Origin: JAFCUW01 sp049898325
GTDB lineage: Bacteria > Pseudomonadota > Gammaproteobacteria > Burkholderiales > Burkholderiaceae_D
DNA length: 64,000 nt
NCBI RefSeq assembly: GCF_049898325.1
Contig: NZ_JAFCXL010000004.1
Span: 62,001-126,000 of the forward strand
Direction of reading: 5' to 3'
Positions 51,880 through 61,267 of this stretch are shown here, in pieces (position 1 is the first letter of the stretch; every line of letters begins with the position of its first letter). The position numbers and the translations under genes were made by a program. The notes below the pieces were generated by a model. The model had not been told where the DNA came from. It saw nothing but the letters and a program-made list of their open reading frames with translations, and did not search any database.

Positions 51880-52518
51880 ATGACCATCGAGATGCAATCC
51901 GAGCGCAGGTCGGGAGACCGACGGCGCGACGGCTTTACCGCAAAAATCCTGCACGCCGTGTTCGCCATGCGGCGGGGCTTCGGCAGCGCCGCGGCGAAAA
52001 ATCTGCTATTGCGCAATGGACACGATGACGACTTCATCGCGCAGGCCCTGTCGATCCCCGGCGAGCGCCGTGGGCAGCGGCGCCGCAGCGACGCCGCGCC
52101 GCCCGCGCACACCGACCCGGCGGTGACGCCCGAGCGGACCGATCAGGTGGCGCTGACGCTCGACGCGGCCGGCATGGCGGTACTGCACCGCCTGCGCTTT
52201 GAAGCGGACTCCGGCATGCACCGGCTGACGATGGTCGATTGCCCGGCCGACTTGAAACGCTTCGGGCTGATCGAGTTCGCGCAGGACGGCACGGCCACCA
52301 TCACCGGCAAGGGGCGGCAGGCGCTCAAGCATTTTGCGTGCGTGCGCGCGCTCGACAATATTTGGCGTGGCCTCGATGCCATTCCCGTCAGTGATGAAAT
52401 CCGGGCCTGGCTGGAATCGAATCTGTTCCTGCTCAGGGACGGCAGCGGCAGTCGCTATGCGCTTACCGAGCTGGGCAAGCGTTGGCTGGAATTTAATCGT
52501 TCGCTGTCACATCATTGA
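51880..52518 (+). CDS. Hypothetical protein, basic N terminus
   Basis: 212 residues, not recognised. The first 75 residues are rich in arginine (SERRSGDRRRDGF, GERRGQRRRSDA), like PilZ- or KOW-type leader stretches, then a globular part: VALTLDAAGMAVLHRLRFEA, DLKRFGLIEFAQDGTATITGKGRQALKHF, and RYALTELGKRWLEFNRSL. The last two blocks look like two winged-helix-type wings, so a DNA-binding or regulatory role is possible. Weak SD. It converges on the receiver gene. Confidence 0.65.
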   Translation: MTIEMQSERRSGDRRRDGFTAKILHAVFAMRRGFGSAAAKNLLLRNGHDDDFIAQALSIPGERRGQRRRSDAAPPAHTDPAVTPERTDQVALTLDAAGMAVLHRLRFEADSGMHRLTMVDCPADLKRFGLIEFAQDGTATITGKGRQALKHFACVRALDNIWRGLDAIPVSDEIRAWLESNLFLLRDGSGSRYALTELGKRWLEFNRSLSHH

Positions 52519-52550
52519 TCGGACCGGCTGCGGGCCTGCTGCGGGCCGGC

Positions 52551-52940
52551 TCAGCCGGTCTTGTACAGCCACGTGCGCAGCATCGCTTGCAGCACGGCCA
52601 TCGGCACCGGCTTGGGGATGTGGTCGTCCATGCCGGCGGCGCGGCAGGTCGCCTTTTCCTCGTCCGTCACGCCGGCCGAGTACGCGATGACCGGCAGCCG
52701 CGGCGCGCCGCTGCGCAGTTCGCCAAGCCGGATCTGGCGCGTCATGGCATAGCCGTCCATCAACGGCATGTGGCAATCGGCCAGCACCAGATCGCAACTG
52801 TGCAGCGCCAGCCAGTCGAGCGCTTCGAGGCCGTTGCCGACGACGGCGATGTCGGTCGCGCCCAGGTGGGCCAGCTGGCGCGTGATCAATTTCTGGTTGA
52901 GCTCGTTGTCTTCGACGACCAGCACGGTGGTGTGGCTCAT
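52551..52940 (-). CDS. Response regulator, single receiver domain
   Basis: 129 residues, one CheY-like receiver: acidic pair in VVEDN (10-11), phospho-acceptor Asp55 (VLADCHMPLMDG), and Lys in DDHIPKPV. There is no output domain, so it acts by phosphotransfer or protein contact. Its ATG overlaps the stop of the histidine kinase gene (ATGA). Confidence 0.88.
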   Translation of the reverse strand: MSHTTVLVVEDNELNQKLITRQLAHLGATDIAVVGNGLEALDWLALHSCDLVLADCHMPLMDGYAMTRQIRLGELRSGAPRLPVIAYSAGVTDEEKATCRAAGMDDHIPKPVPMAVLQAMLRTWLYKTG

Positions 52941-54622
52941 GCCATCTCCTGCACGGGGTGGGCGGCGGGGACCCGCGCCGCCTGGGGGATGGAAAAAGCG
53001 AGCGTGCTGCCCGCTCCCGGCGCGGACTCGAGCGTGAGCTGTCCCCCCATCAGGCGCACCAGTTCACGCACCAGCGACAGGCCCATGCCCGTGCCCGCGC
53101 CGATGCGGGCGTCGCCGGCATCGACCTGGAAGAATTTTTCGAAGATCTTCTCATGCACGTCGGCGGGAATGCCGCGCCCCGTATCGCGCACCGAGAACAC
53201 CAGGTCGGGGCCGCGCGGCGCCAGCGCGACGTCGATCCGCCCCGCATCGGTGAACTTGATCGCATTGTGCAGCAGGTTGTTGAGCACTTGCACCAGTTTC
53301 ATGCGGTCGCACACGATCATTGCCGGCACCTGGGGCGCGATCGCAAGGTCGAGCTTGAGACCTTTCAGGGCGGCGCTGCTGCGATGCGCATCGACCACGC
53401 GCGCAAGCACGATGCGCACCTGCTCTTCGGCCAGTTCGGCACTGTCATTGCCCGATTCGATCTTGCTCAGCTGCAGCAGCTGATTGACCAGGGACAGCAG
53501 GTGCTGGCCGCTGGTGTGGATGATGTCGGCGTATTCGCGCTGCTCGGGCTGTTCCAGTTCGAACGTGAGCAGTTCGGCGTAGCCAAGGATGCCGTTGAGG
53601 GGCGTGCGCAACTCGTGCGACATATTCGACAGGAACTGCGTCTTGGCCGCATTGGCCGCAATGGCCTGGGCATGGCTGCGCAGCAGGCGCCGGGTCAGCA
53701 GCAGCAGGATCCCCGTGAACAGCACGATGGCCACCGTCGACATCACCGCCTGCTTGAACAATTGCGTCTGAACACCCGACAGGGCGCCGATCACGTCCGC
53801 CACGTCGATGCCGACCACCACCAGCAGGGGATAGCCTTTGAGGCGGCGGAACGCATACACGCGCTCGCGGCCGTCGATCAGGCTGTTGAAGCGGGTTGTT
53901 CCCGCCTGCTTGGCGCCCAGGTTACGGAACAATTCGCTCTTCGTGATATCTTGCCCGATCTCGCTGGCACTGCCCGTGCGGCGCGCACGCACGATGCCGT
54001 CCTCGCCGATCAGGGTGACGACGCTGTGCGCGCCGATCTGCGCCGATTCGTACAGCCGGGTGAAATAATACGGGTCCATCGACACCACGATGACGCCGCC
54101 AAAGCCGCCGCCGGGCGCTTCGATGCGCCGGGTCAGCTGGATCGACCATTTGCGCGACACCCTGCCCAGCACGGGTTTGCTGACGAACAGCCCCGTCTCG
54201 GGATGCTCGCGGTGCACCGCGAAATGGGCACGGTCGGCCAGGTTGATGGGCTTGAAGGGCTGGCTCGACAGCAGGATTTCGCCATCGGCGCCGACCACGG
54301 TGTAGAGATTGAAAATGTCGTCGAGAATGACGCCATCGTCGATCAGCTGGCGCAGCGACAGCCTGGTACCCTTTTCCCGGAACTCGTTCTTGAGGAACTG
54401 CACGGCCTGGTCGGCCGACTGGATGGTGCGCGCCGTGTGCTCCTCGAACACCCTGGCAAAGCTGGCCGCATCCCGAGTGGCGCTCACCAGCGCGCGCGCC
54501 TGTCCCTCACTGATCTGGCGGTGGGTGGACCACCAGACGTCGGCCACCCACGCCGCCGCAAAGCAGCATAACGCCACGACCAGAGGCGCCGTGCTCAGAC
54601 GCGGCAGTGAAAGTGTTTTCAT
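52937..54622 (-). CDS. Membrane sensor histidine kinase with dCache domain
   Basis: 561 residues from ATG 54622. TM1 (12-30), periplasmic double-Cache domain (35-285; YTVVGADGEILLSSQPF, GVIVVSMDPYYFTRLY), TM2 (292-310), HisKA with His336 (NMSHELRTPLNGILGYAELL), HATPase with N (LLHNAIKFTDAG), DTGRGIP and GTGMGLSLV. dCache sensors usually bind small amino or organic acids. It lies upstream of its receiver partner. It resembles hybrid-kinase N-terminal halves, with the receiver made as a separate protein. Confidence 0.88.
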   Translation of the reverse strand: MKTLSLPRLSTAPLVVALCCFAAAWVADVWWSTHRQISEGQARALVSATRDAASFARVFEEHTARTIQSADQAVQFLKNEFREKGTRLSLRQLIDDGVILDDIFNLYTVVGADGEILLSSQPFKPINLADRAHFAVHREHPETGLFVSKPVLGRVSRKWSIQLTRRIEAPGGGFGGVIVVSMDPYYFTRLYESAQIGAHSVVTLIGEDGIVRARRTGSASEIGQDITKSELFRNLGAKQAGTTRFNSLIDGRERVYAFRRLKGYPLLVVVGIDVADVIGALSGVQTQLFKQAVMSTVAIVLFTGILLLLTRRLLRSHAQAIAANAAKTQFLSNMSHELRTPLNGILGYAELLTFELEQPEQREYADIIHTSGQHLLSLVNQLLQLSKIESGNDSAELAEEQVRIVLARVVDAHRSSAALKGLKLDLAIAPQVPAMIVCDRMKLVQVLNNLLHNAIKFTDAGRIDVALAPRGPDLVFSVRDTGRGIPADVHEKIFEKFFQVDAGDARIGAGTGMGLSLVRELVRLMGGQLTLESAPGAGSTLAFSIPQAARVPAAHPVQEMA

Positions 54623-54859
54623 GAATCGGACGATCGTAAAGGGGGCAGCGCCAGGCCAGGCGTTCCTCGCGTTGAGAAAATCTGCAGTAAAAGTTCTGCG
54701 CGGCAAGTATTGCACACCTGGGCAGAAAAAGTGGCGCCTTGCTCACTGACTACTGCCAGTGAATCAATCGGCGCCGAACGGGCTAGCCCGAACGGGCTGG
54801 TCGGAGTGCCGGGGGCGCGCACGAAAGCAGTGGGGCAGAGCGCGCCCCATTTCTGCCTG

Positions 54860-56317
54860 TCAGGCGGTGCCGGGAGCGGGCGGGCGCGCCTGCGGCGGTT
54901 GCGAGGGCGGCTCCGGCCGCAGTTTGACGGCGGGATCGCCCAGCACCACGTAGTTGCGGCAGTCGTCGCGCGCGACCCGGAGCGACAACAACGCTGCGTC
55001 CGACACCGTTTTGCCGTAGGCCTTGTCATTGAGCAGCTCAATCAGTTGCGTGCTCACCACACCCCATTGGCCGTTGAACTGGTCGGTGGCATGGCCGATA
55101 CGCTGGCCCGCCATCAGGCGCGCGAGCACGTCGCGAAAGCCCTGTGCCTGCGGCCGCCCCACGGGTGACTGGAAACTGCTTGCCCAGGCCCGGTCGATGT
55201 GGCCCAGCGAGGCCAGCACCCCGCCTTGCGGCAGGGACATCAGCGTTTGCGGCAGGCGCGCCGTCATTGCCGCCGGGGCGATCCGCGGCGCCGGTGTCTG
55301 CATGGGGAAATTGTCGAACTCCGGGGTGCCCAGGCTGTAACAAGCGAAGAAGAAATGCATCAAGCCGTGGACATTCGCCTGGGCCGGTACATCCTGCGCT
55401 GCAAACCAGTGCTCGCTGGAGATATTGCCGTAGCCGGGCCAGTCGTTGCACACCAATGCGCCCTGGTTGAGACCCTGCCTGGCGTCGGTGTGAGGGAAGG
55501 CCATGCCGTGCGAGCCCGTGAACAGGATCGACGCGGGCCGCTCGCGATCGCTGAGAATGGCCGCCAGTGCCGCCTTGGTCGACTGTTCGTGCAGATAGGG
55601 CTTGACCGTGTAGTCATATTTCGCACCGAGCGATTTTTGCTGCTGCGTTTCGGCAAGAAACGGCTGCGCCACCTGTTCCGTGAACAACTGGGTGGCACGG
55701 TCGAAGTCGTGGCAGGTGGCGAACAGGTCGATCTGCCGCCGGGTCATTTTTGTCCCGTCCTCCTCGAACGCGACGACACTGTCGGCATAGGCGCGCAGCG
55801 CGTCGGTGGTGGGGAAGTCGAGGCGGCCAACGGCGGCGACGATGTCGAGGCTGTACTGGAACTCGAACGGTATCTCGGTGGGCGGCCCGACGATCACCAG
55901 GTAATACGGCATGCCGTCGGCAGGATTGATCAGGTTCAGGGAGGCGCCGTTGCGGTTCAGCCAGGTGCTGGCGCTTTCCCCGCTGCGGTAGCCGTCGGCA
56001 CCGGCGAACACCCGGTAGAGTGCGCCGGCCTCGGCCTGGCGCCGCTTGAGCAGCCGCGCCAGCGCGTCCAGGTAAGCACTGGCGTCCACATTGGCGGCGA
56101 CGATGACGCCCCAGCCGACTTCGGCCAGGCTGTCCGTGTCGAGATCGTACGGTACGCCAAAGATCTTGGCATGGTCGAGCGACCTGGCCGTGGCCTGTTG
56201 CTGGTTTTCCTGCTGCAGCATCAGGCTGCTCAGGTGCGCTGGCACGCGCACGTCGAGCGGCCGGCCGGTGCTGGCGTCGATCCCGAACGGCAGCGGGGAG
56301 GCGAGCGGGGCGTTCAT
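54860..56317 (-). CDS. Caspase-fold protease, C25 (gingipain)-like
   Basis: 485 residues, no signal peptide. Clan CD dyad: His270 in ILFTGSHGMAFP and Cys326 in MHFFFACYSLG; a downstream YVVLGDPAVKLRP matches the end of C25 catalytic domains. The N-terminal part (1-200) has a Rossmann-like VIVGPPTEIPFEFQY block typical of the gingipain prodomain side. The tail is proline-rich (PPSQPPQARPPAP). Last gene of the four-gene operon, coupled by ATGA to the hydrolase. Lack of a secretion signal implies an intracellular protease, a possible effector. Confidence 0.8.
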   Translation of the reverse strand: MNAPLASPLPFGIDASTGRPLDVRVPAHLSSLMLQQENQQQATARSLDHAKIFGVPYDLDTDSLAEVGWGVIVAANVDASAYLDALARLLKRRQAEAGALYRVFAGADGYRSGESASTWLNRNGASLNLINPADGMPYYLVIVGPPTEIPFEFQYSLDIVAAVGRLDFPTTDALRAYADSVVAFEEDGTKMTRRQIDLFATCHDFDRATQLFTEQVAQPFLAETQQQKSLGAKYDYTVKPYLHEQSTKAALAAILSDRERPASILFTGSHGMAFPHTDARQGLNQGALVCNDWPGYGNISSEHWFAAQDVPAQANVHGLMHFFFACYSLGTPEFDNFPMQTPAPRIAPAAMTARLPQTLMSLPQGGVLASLGHIDRAWASSFQSPVGRPQAQGFRDVLARLMAGQRIGHATDQFNGQWGVVSTQLIELLNDKAYGKTVSDAALLSLRVARDDCRNYVVLGDPAVKLRPEPPSQPPQARPPAPGTA

Positions 56318-57636
56318 GGCGCGCCTGCGGCGGGCAGCGCCGCTTGCCAGATCAGGTGCGCCACTTCGGGCCCGCCGATATCGCTATGCGCGCCCGAGAC
56401 GCCGTCGATCTGGCAGATGTAGGCGCTGCCATCGACGTTGTAGACCCGGCCCGGCTGCAGTTGGTAGGGGGCCGCTGCGTCCTTCATGGGCAGCTCGACG
56501 GCATCGTCGATGCCGCAGATGCCGTGGATGCCAATGGCGCCGTACTGCGGCGGGCCGAAGGAAATCTGGCCGGCCAGGCCGGCCGCCCAGGGATAGATTT
56601 TACCCAGTGCATAATCGAATGTCGACCGCGTGGTGACCAGCGGCCCGCTCACGAGCCGCCCGGCGATGACCGGGTTGAAGTAGCCGGCAACATCGCCCTG
56701 GTACTGGTTGCGCGCGCTGAAGGCCCACAGCGAGGTCGCGCCCTGCAGCAGCACGCAGGAGTCGACCGCGCGCGGCAGGCGCGGGGCTGCGCCGCCCGCC
56801 TGGATGGCCGACGACATCACGATGCAACCGAAGCTGTGGCCGATCAGGTGCACGCGCACGGCGGGACAGGTCTGGCCGATTTTCAGCAGCAGGCTGTGCA
56901 AGCCATTTTCGCCAACGGTGCGCGCGCGCTTTTTCATGGTCCAGAATGTCAACTGGCGCAAGGGAGCCAGCAGGACCTGGCCGATCGCGCCAACGCCGAA
57001 CGAGGCGATGGCGTCCCCGGCCGTGCTCGAGGCGGGGTCGAACGGCGGGCGGTCGGCGCTGCCGTCGCCGGCGGCGCCGCCCTGGCCCAGGGCGAGCGCC
57101 TCGTTCAGGTCGAGGTAGGCCTGGCTCGCCGCTGCCGTCATCGCGGTGGCGCCGGCGTGGGTGCGGACCTCTTCGAACAGGGCGCGCAAGGCTGCGCGCA
57201 CCGCCGGCGAATCACCCAGTACCTGCGCATGGCTGAGCGTGAGCGCGTCGACCTGGGCGCCCGCGCCAGGGGCGAAGCTGTTGCCCGCCACCAGCGATTC
57301 GTCGCCCCAGGGCTGGCTGGGCCAGTGAAAGCCCAGGTGCATGTCGCGAAATGCGGGCCGCTGCGCGCGCATCTGCGCGCGGTCGCCGGTGCGCGCATGG
57401 AAGGCGCCGATCCAGCGGTCGTATTGGTCAAATGCGCCCATCACATCGCCTTTCCAGCCATGGCTCCAGATGAACAGATCGCTGATGTCCTGCTCCGCCA
57501 GTGCTGCAAGAAACTGTTCGCTGATCAGGCCGTGCGCGGCATCGGCATCCGGATCGGCGCTGCGCTCGACGCCCGCTTCGTCGACGGCGATGAGGAAATA
57601 CGGGTGCTTGGTTCCAGGTATGGTTCGGTACGGCAT
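56314..57636 (-). CDS. Alpha/beta hydrolase (lipase/esterase-like)
   Basis: 440 residues from ATG 57636 (SD AAGGA eight bases upstream). Nucleophile elbow GHSFG (266-270, Ser268), oxyanion region FIWSHGWKGD (55-64), and a probable catalytic His417 in GAHSDIGGPEV. A long insert between 110 and 250 carries the possible lid. LGFHWPSQPWGDE is typical of large hydrolases found near NTPase/protease gene sets. It may attack lipids or another ester as an effector. It starts 19 nt after the nSTAND stop. Confidence 0.78.
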   Translation of the reverse strand: MPYRTIPGTKHPYFLIAVDEAGVERSADPDADAAHGLISEQFLAALAEQDISDLFIWSHGWKGDVMGAFDQYDRWIGAFHARTGDRAQMRAQRPAFRDMHLGFHWPSQPWGDESLVAGNSFAPGAGAQVDALTLSHAQVLGDSPAVRAALRALFEEVRTHAGATAMTAAASQAYLDLNEALALGQGGAAGDGSADRPPFDPASSTAGDAIASFGVGAIGQVLLAPLRQLTFWTMKKRARTVGENGLHSLLLKIGQTCPAVRVHLIGHSFGCIVMSSAIQAGGAAPRLPRAVDSCVLLQGATSLWAFSARNQYQGDVAGYFNPVIAGRLVSGPLVTTRSTFDYALGKIYPWAAGLAGQISFGPPQYGAIGIHGICGIDDAVELPMKDAAAPYQLQPGRVYNVDGSAYICQIDGVSGAHSDIGGPEVAHLIWQAALPAAGAP

Positions 57637-57655
57637 GGCAGCGTCCTTGTCATGG

Positions 57656-60600
57656 TCAATCGGATGGCACGCAGGGCGTGGGCTTGTCTGATACGCGTTC
57701 AAAATAGTGGTCCGTCTCGCTTTGGCTGAAGCTGCGCTGCCGTGCCAGCACGCAGGCGCGGTCGGTCCAGGTCCGGATGTCGAGGTCCCAGGTCATGGTG
57801 CCTTCGGCCGACGAGGAGATCAGCCAGCGGCCGTCTTCCGACAAGGCCAGTGCGGTGATGGGGGCGTGATGAAAGTCCTGCGCGATGCGGACGGGAAAGC
57901 GCGAGCCGGGCTGGAACACGTATAACTCGCCCCGTTCGTTGCCGACCGCGAGATCGTTGCGGCCCGCTGCCAGGACGGTCGGCGGCGTGGCCGCTTCTTC
58001 CTGGATGGGTGCGATCTTCTTCGGCAGATCGTTGGCGAGGTCGATGCCATGGATGCGGCCGTCGCGCTCTGCGATCCACAGCCTGTTGCCGCTGGCGTCG
58101 AAGGTGGCGGCACGGACGGCGCGATGGGCGTCGCCCAGCCTGGCGGGCAGTTCGCTGATGGTGGCGCAGCCGGAGGCGCTGTCCGTGGCATGCCAGTATT
58201 GCAGTTCACCGGTCTTTGCGACGGTCACGAAGTCGCCCTTGGCCGGGTGAAAGGCGACAGCCGCCGTGCCGCGCGAAGGGAAGCTGTTCGGCAAATTGCG
58301 CTTGATTTCACAGGCGCCCGCGGCACTGCCGGGCCGGGGCAAGGACCAGAGCGCGGTTGCCCGGGCAACGCGGATGACCAACAATGTGCCCTTGTCGTCG
58401 ACATGGATGCTGTCGATGTTCGTGTAGTCGGTATGCACCACCGTCGTCGGCCCGCCTTTCGCGCCCCCATCGGGCACGGCGACGATATCGGCCGCCCGGG
58501 CGAGGAAAGTCGTGTCGATCGATTCTGCCCGGGCCATGCCGGCAAGGGGCGTGCGCGCCAGGGCCCGGTCGGACGACGGCGGCATGGCGCCCTGGTCGGG
58601 ACCGAGCTGCGCTGGCATCGCCTGCGCGCGGCCGCTCTTTTTGGGCAAATAGGCATAGCTTGCCGCACCGGCCACCACGCGGCCGAAGGCATGGCGGTTC
58701 TCTTCCAGGCTCACGGTCAGGACATCGCCTTTGTCCGTGCTGACCAGGACTTCCTTGTGCTCCGGGTCGACCGCCATGCCGGACAGCTTGCGCCGAAACG
58801 TGAAGACGGTGCTGCCGCTGGCCTGGTCTGTTTGATCGGCCGGCAGCGACCAGCGCTTGAGGTGGCCGTCGCCCCCCGTCGAGAGCAACTGGTCCTTGCC
58901 GAAAAACTTGAGCTGGGTCACCGTCTGCGCATGGGCGTTGATACGTCGCAAGAGCGATTTGCTGGCGATGTCCCACAGGTCGATCGTGCCGGCCCGGTTG
59001 CCGGCCGCGAGAAGGCGGCCGTCGCCGCTGACGGCGACGCTCTCATAAATGGCGCCATCCTGTCCGGTTGGCGCCACGCTGGCCAGTTCGCTCAGCTGGG
59101 CCTGCCCATCGAGGGCGGTGATGAGCAGGATATTGCGGTTGTCCGCGGCATCGATCACGGCAAGCTGCCTGCCGCCGTCCCAGGCCGTCAGCACGGGCTG
59201 GCGATTGAACTGGCCGTGGCGCCAGGCAGGCGTGGCGGGAACCGGTCCCGACGCCGGCACGCGCCATGCGGCGACCATGCCGAACGCGTAGCTGGCCAAC
59301 AGGTACTCGCCGCTCACCGCGAACGACACCAGGCCCATACGCGACGGTTTGCCGGGATCGTCGGAAGGCAGGCGCAGGCGATCGCCTTCGCGGGTGCGGG
59401 TGGCGATGCGCCAGAGCTGGATGGCGCCGCCGTCGTCACCGGTGGCAAGCAGGCCATGGTCGAGCAAGGCGACCAGGCGCACGCCGTCCGGATGCGCTTG
59501 CCTGAGGGCGTTTGGATCGATCTGCCAGGTGCTGCCGTGGGCACGCCGCTCGCGCACTTCCACCGCATGGTGATCGCGGCCGATGGCGGCGATCACGCGG
59601 TACTGGCCATTGACGTCGCTTGCCGTGGCCAGTCCCGTCTCCTCCGCTTCCACGGCGACGAGATTGCGGTTCGCATTGAGATAGTCACTGAGCAGACTAC
59701 GAAAATTGAAGGCGACGGCATGCGGATTTTCTTTCTGGAGAGTGGTGCCGGTGACGGCGGCGCGCGCCCCCAGGGCGATGCCGGGCTTTTCGCTGAGAAT
59801 GGCCAGCACGCCGGCCTGCACGGCAGTGGTATTGCGTTCGAGGACAAGCGCGGCTTCCTTGCTGATGTTTTTCCAGAAGATGTAGGCGAGCACAATGGCA
59901 AGGCAGGTCAAGCTGGCGATGAAGATTTTCGTTTTTCCTTGCTGCTGACGATAGCCGGCGACGGCTTCGAGGAAAGCGAGGTCGTTGTCGGTATCGTGGG
60001 CGCGGTCGCCGCGGGTGGGAATTTGCTGAAGTTGACGGCCAGACAATGTCCTGAAATAGCGGTCGCGGCCGCCACCGAGTTGCCATGCGCGTGCCCACTT
60101 TTGCCAGGGCTCCAGATTCTCCATGCGCCAGCGCTCGATACTGCGGCGCACCGGCAGCGCCAGGCTGTCGTGCGACAGTTCGTACCACGCGCCGTCTTCG
60201 CGGGTCTGGCGCCGGATCAGGTGGCATTCCTGGAGGACATCCATCTCCTCGTCGCTGGGACTGTGCTTTTCCTGCGGGTCGAGCATGGCCGGCAAGCGCA
60301 TGCCGCTCGGCGAAAGCAGGCGCAGGTCGATCCAGTCGCGCAAGAGCTTGGCCCGTCGCCGCCCCACGGCCGCCTTGCTCAGGGCATTGTCACAATATTG
60401 CCGTAGCGCCTTGTCAGGATCGTAGTCCATCACGTCGGCAATGCGGATGGCGTCGACCGGTCTGCCGCCCATGCTCAATTTTTTCCACAGGTCCAGGCAG
60501 ATCACCTGCAGTTGAACCGCTTCGATGCGATCGCCCTGGCGGGTCTCGATCCTGCCGTCGCGCCCCCGCACGCGCACCTCGCTCAGGGCGCCCGCCAGCA

Positions 60601-61267
60601 CGGTGGCGGCGTCGCCGCCTTGCTCCTCGGGGAAACGCACCCCGATCGCCTGGGCAGGTCCTTTGATCGCGGCGATCGCCTGGTCCTTGCTTAACAGGTT
60701 TAGCCTGAAGGTGTTGTGCAGGCGGGTCGGCACCAGTTCGCGGAATTCGTCAAGCCAGGAAAAATATTCTTCGCGCATGCTCAGGATCGCCCACACGGGA
60801 CTGTGCTCGCGCGCCAGCAAGGTGCCCAGTTGCTGGAAGAAGGTCAGCTGTTCGGCCCGGCTGGCGCCATTCGAGAAGATCTCCTCGAACTGGTCGATCA
60901 CCAGCAGCAGGCGTTTGGGCGGCGCATGCTCGGGGATCGTGATGCGCTCGAAGTAAGCGAGCAGGGTGTCCTGGTCGGCCGCCGCGCCGTGGGCAGGTGC
61001 CAGTTGTTGCAAGCTTGTGCGAACGGGATCGCGTTCGCATCTGCCGCCCAGGCGGATGGTGGGCAAGACGTGGAAGCGGTGCTGCAACTGGGCCAGCAAA
61101 CCATTTTTTGCAAACAGCAGCGAGCTCTTGCCTGCGCCCGATGCCGAATACAGGACGATGATCCGATGTGCAATGACGCGCCACGCGAGTTCCTCGACTT
61201 CCTCGTCGCGGCCGAACAGCACGTGTTGATCGTTCAGGGGCGTGGGGCCGACATACGGGGTGATCAT
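57656..61267 (-). CDS. nSTAND NTPase with membrane helix and WD40 repeats
   Basis: 1,203 residues from ATG 61267, which overlaps the CHAT-SIR2 stop (ATGA). N-terminal NTPase: GPTPLNDQHVLFGRDEEVEEL start typical of nSTAND, Walker A SASGAGKSS (41-49), Walker B LLVIDQFEEIF (121-131), sensor-like ILSMREEYFSWL; winged helix with YELSHDSLALPV (362-373). One TM helix at about 447-466 (IFIASLTCLAIVLAYIFW). Residues 560-1190 are beta-propeller repeats (LASYAFGMVAAWRVP, LAAGNRAGTIDLWDI, LLSTGGDGHLKRWSL, ISSSAEGTMTWDLDI). It is the likely sensor/switch that assembles on an infection or damage signal. Confidence 0.87.
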   Translation of the reverse strand: MITPYVGPTPLNDQHVLFGRDEEVEELAWRVIAHRIIVLYSASGAGKSSLLFAKNGLLAQLQHRFHVLPTIRLGGRCERDPVRTSLQQLAPAHGAAADQDTLLAYFERITIPEHAPPKRLLLVIDQFEEIFSNGASRAEQLTFFQQLGTLLAREHSPVWAILSMREEYFSWLDEFRELVPTRLHNTFRLNLLSKDQAIAAIKGPAQAIGVRFPEEQGGDAATVLAGALSEVRVRGRDGRIETRQGDRIEAVQLQVICLDLWKKLSMGGRPVDAIRIADVMDYDPDKALRQYCDNALSKAAVGRRRAKLLRDWIDLRLLSPSGMRLPAMLDPQEKHSPSDEEMDVLQECHLIRRQTREDGAWYELSHDSLALPVRRSIERWRMENLEPWQKWARAWQLGGGRDRYFRTLSGRQLQQIPTRGDRAHDTDNDLAFLEAVAGYRQQQGKTKIFIASLTCLAIVLAYIFWKNISKEAALVLERNTTAVQAGVLAILSEKPGIALGARAAVTGTTLQKENPHAVAFNFRSLLSDYLNANRNLVAVEAEETGLATASDVNGQYRVIAAIGRDHHAVEVRERRAHGSTWQIDPNALRQAHPDGVRLVALLDHGLLATGDDGGAIQLWRIATRTREGDRLRLPSDDPGKPSRMGLVSFAVSGEYLLASYAFGMVAAWRVPASGPVPATPAWRHGQFNRQPVLTAWDGGRQLAVIDAADNRNILLITALDGQAQLSELASVAPTGQDGAIYESVAVSGDGRLLAAGNRAGTIDLWDIASKSLLRRINAHAQTVTQLKFFGKDQLLSTGGDGHLKRWSLPADQTDQASGSTVFTFRRKLSGMAVDPEHKEVLVSTDKGDVLTVSLEENRHAFGRVVAGAASYAYLPKKSGRAQAMPAQLGPDQGAMPPSSDRALARTPLAGMARAESIDTTFLARAADIVAVPDGGAKGGPTTVVHTDYTNIDSIHVDDKGTLLVIRVARATALWSLPRPGSAAGACEIKRNLPNSFPSRGTAAVAFHPAKGDFVTVAKTGELQYWHATDSASGCATISELPARLGDAHRAVRAATFDASGNRLWIAERDGRIHGIDLANDLPKKIAPIQEEAATPPTVLAAGRNDLAVGNERGELYVFQPGSRFPVRIAQDFHHAPITALALSEDGRWLISSSAEGTMTWDLDIRTWTDRACVLARQRSFSQSETDHYFERVSDKPTPCVPSD

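Noticed and set aside
52958..54571. 537-codon plus-strand frame opposite the histidine kinase
   Set aside because: Composition typical of a shadow frame; the minus strand encodes clear dCache, HisKA and HATPase domains.
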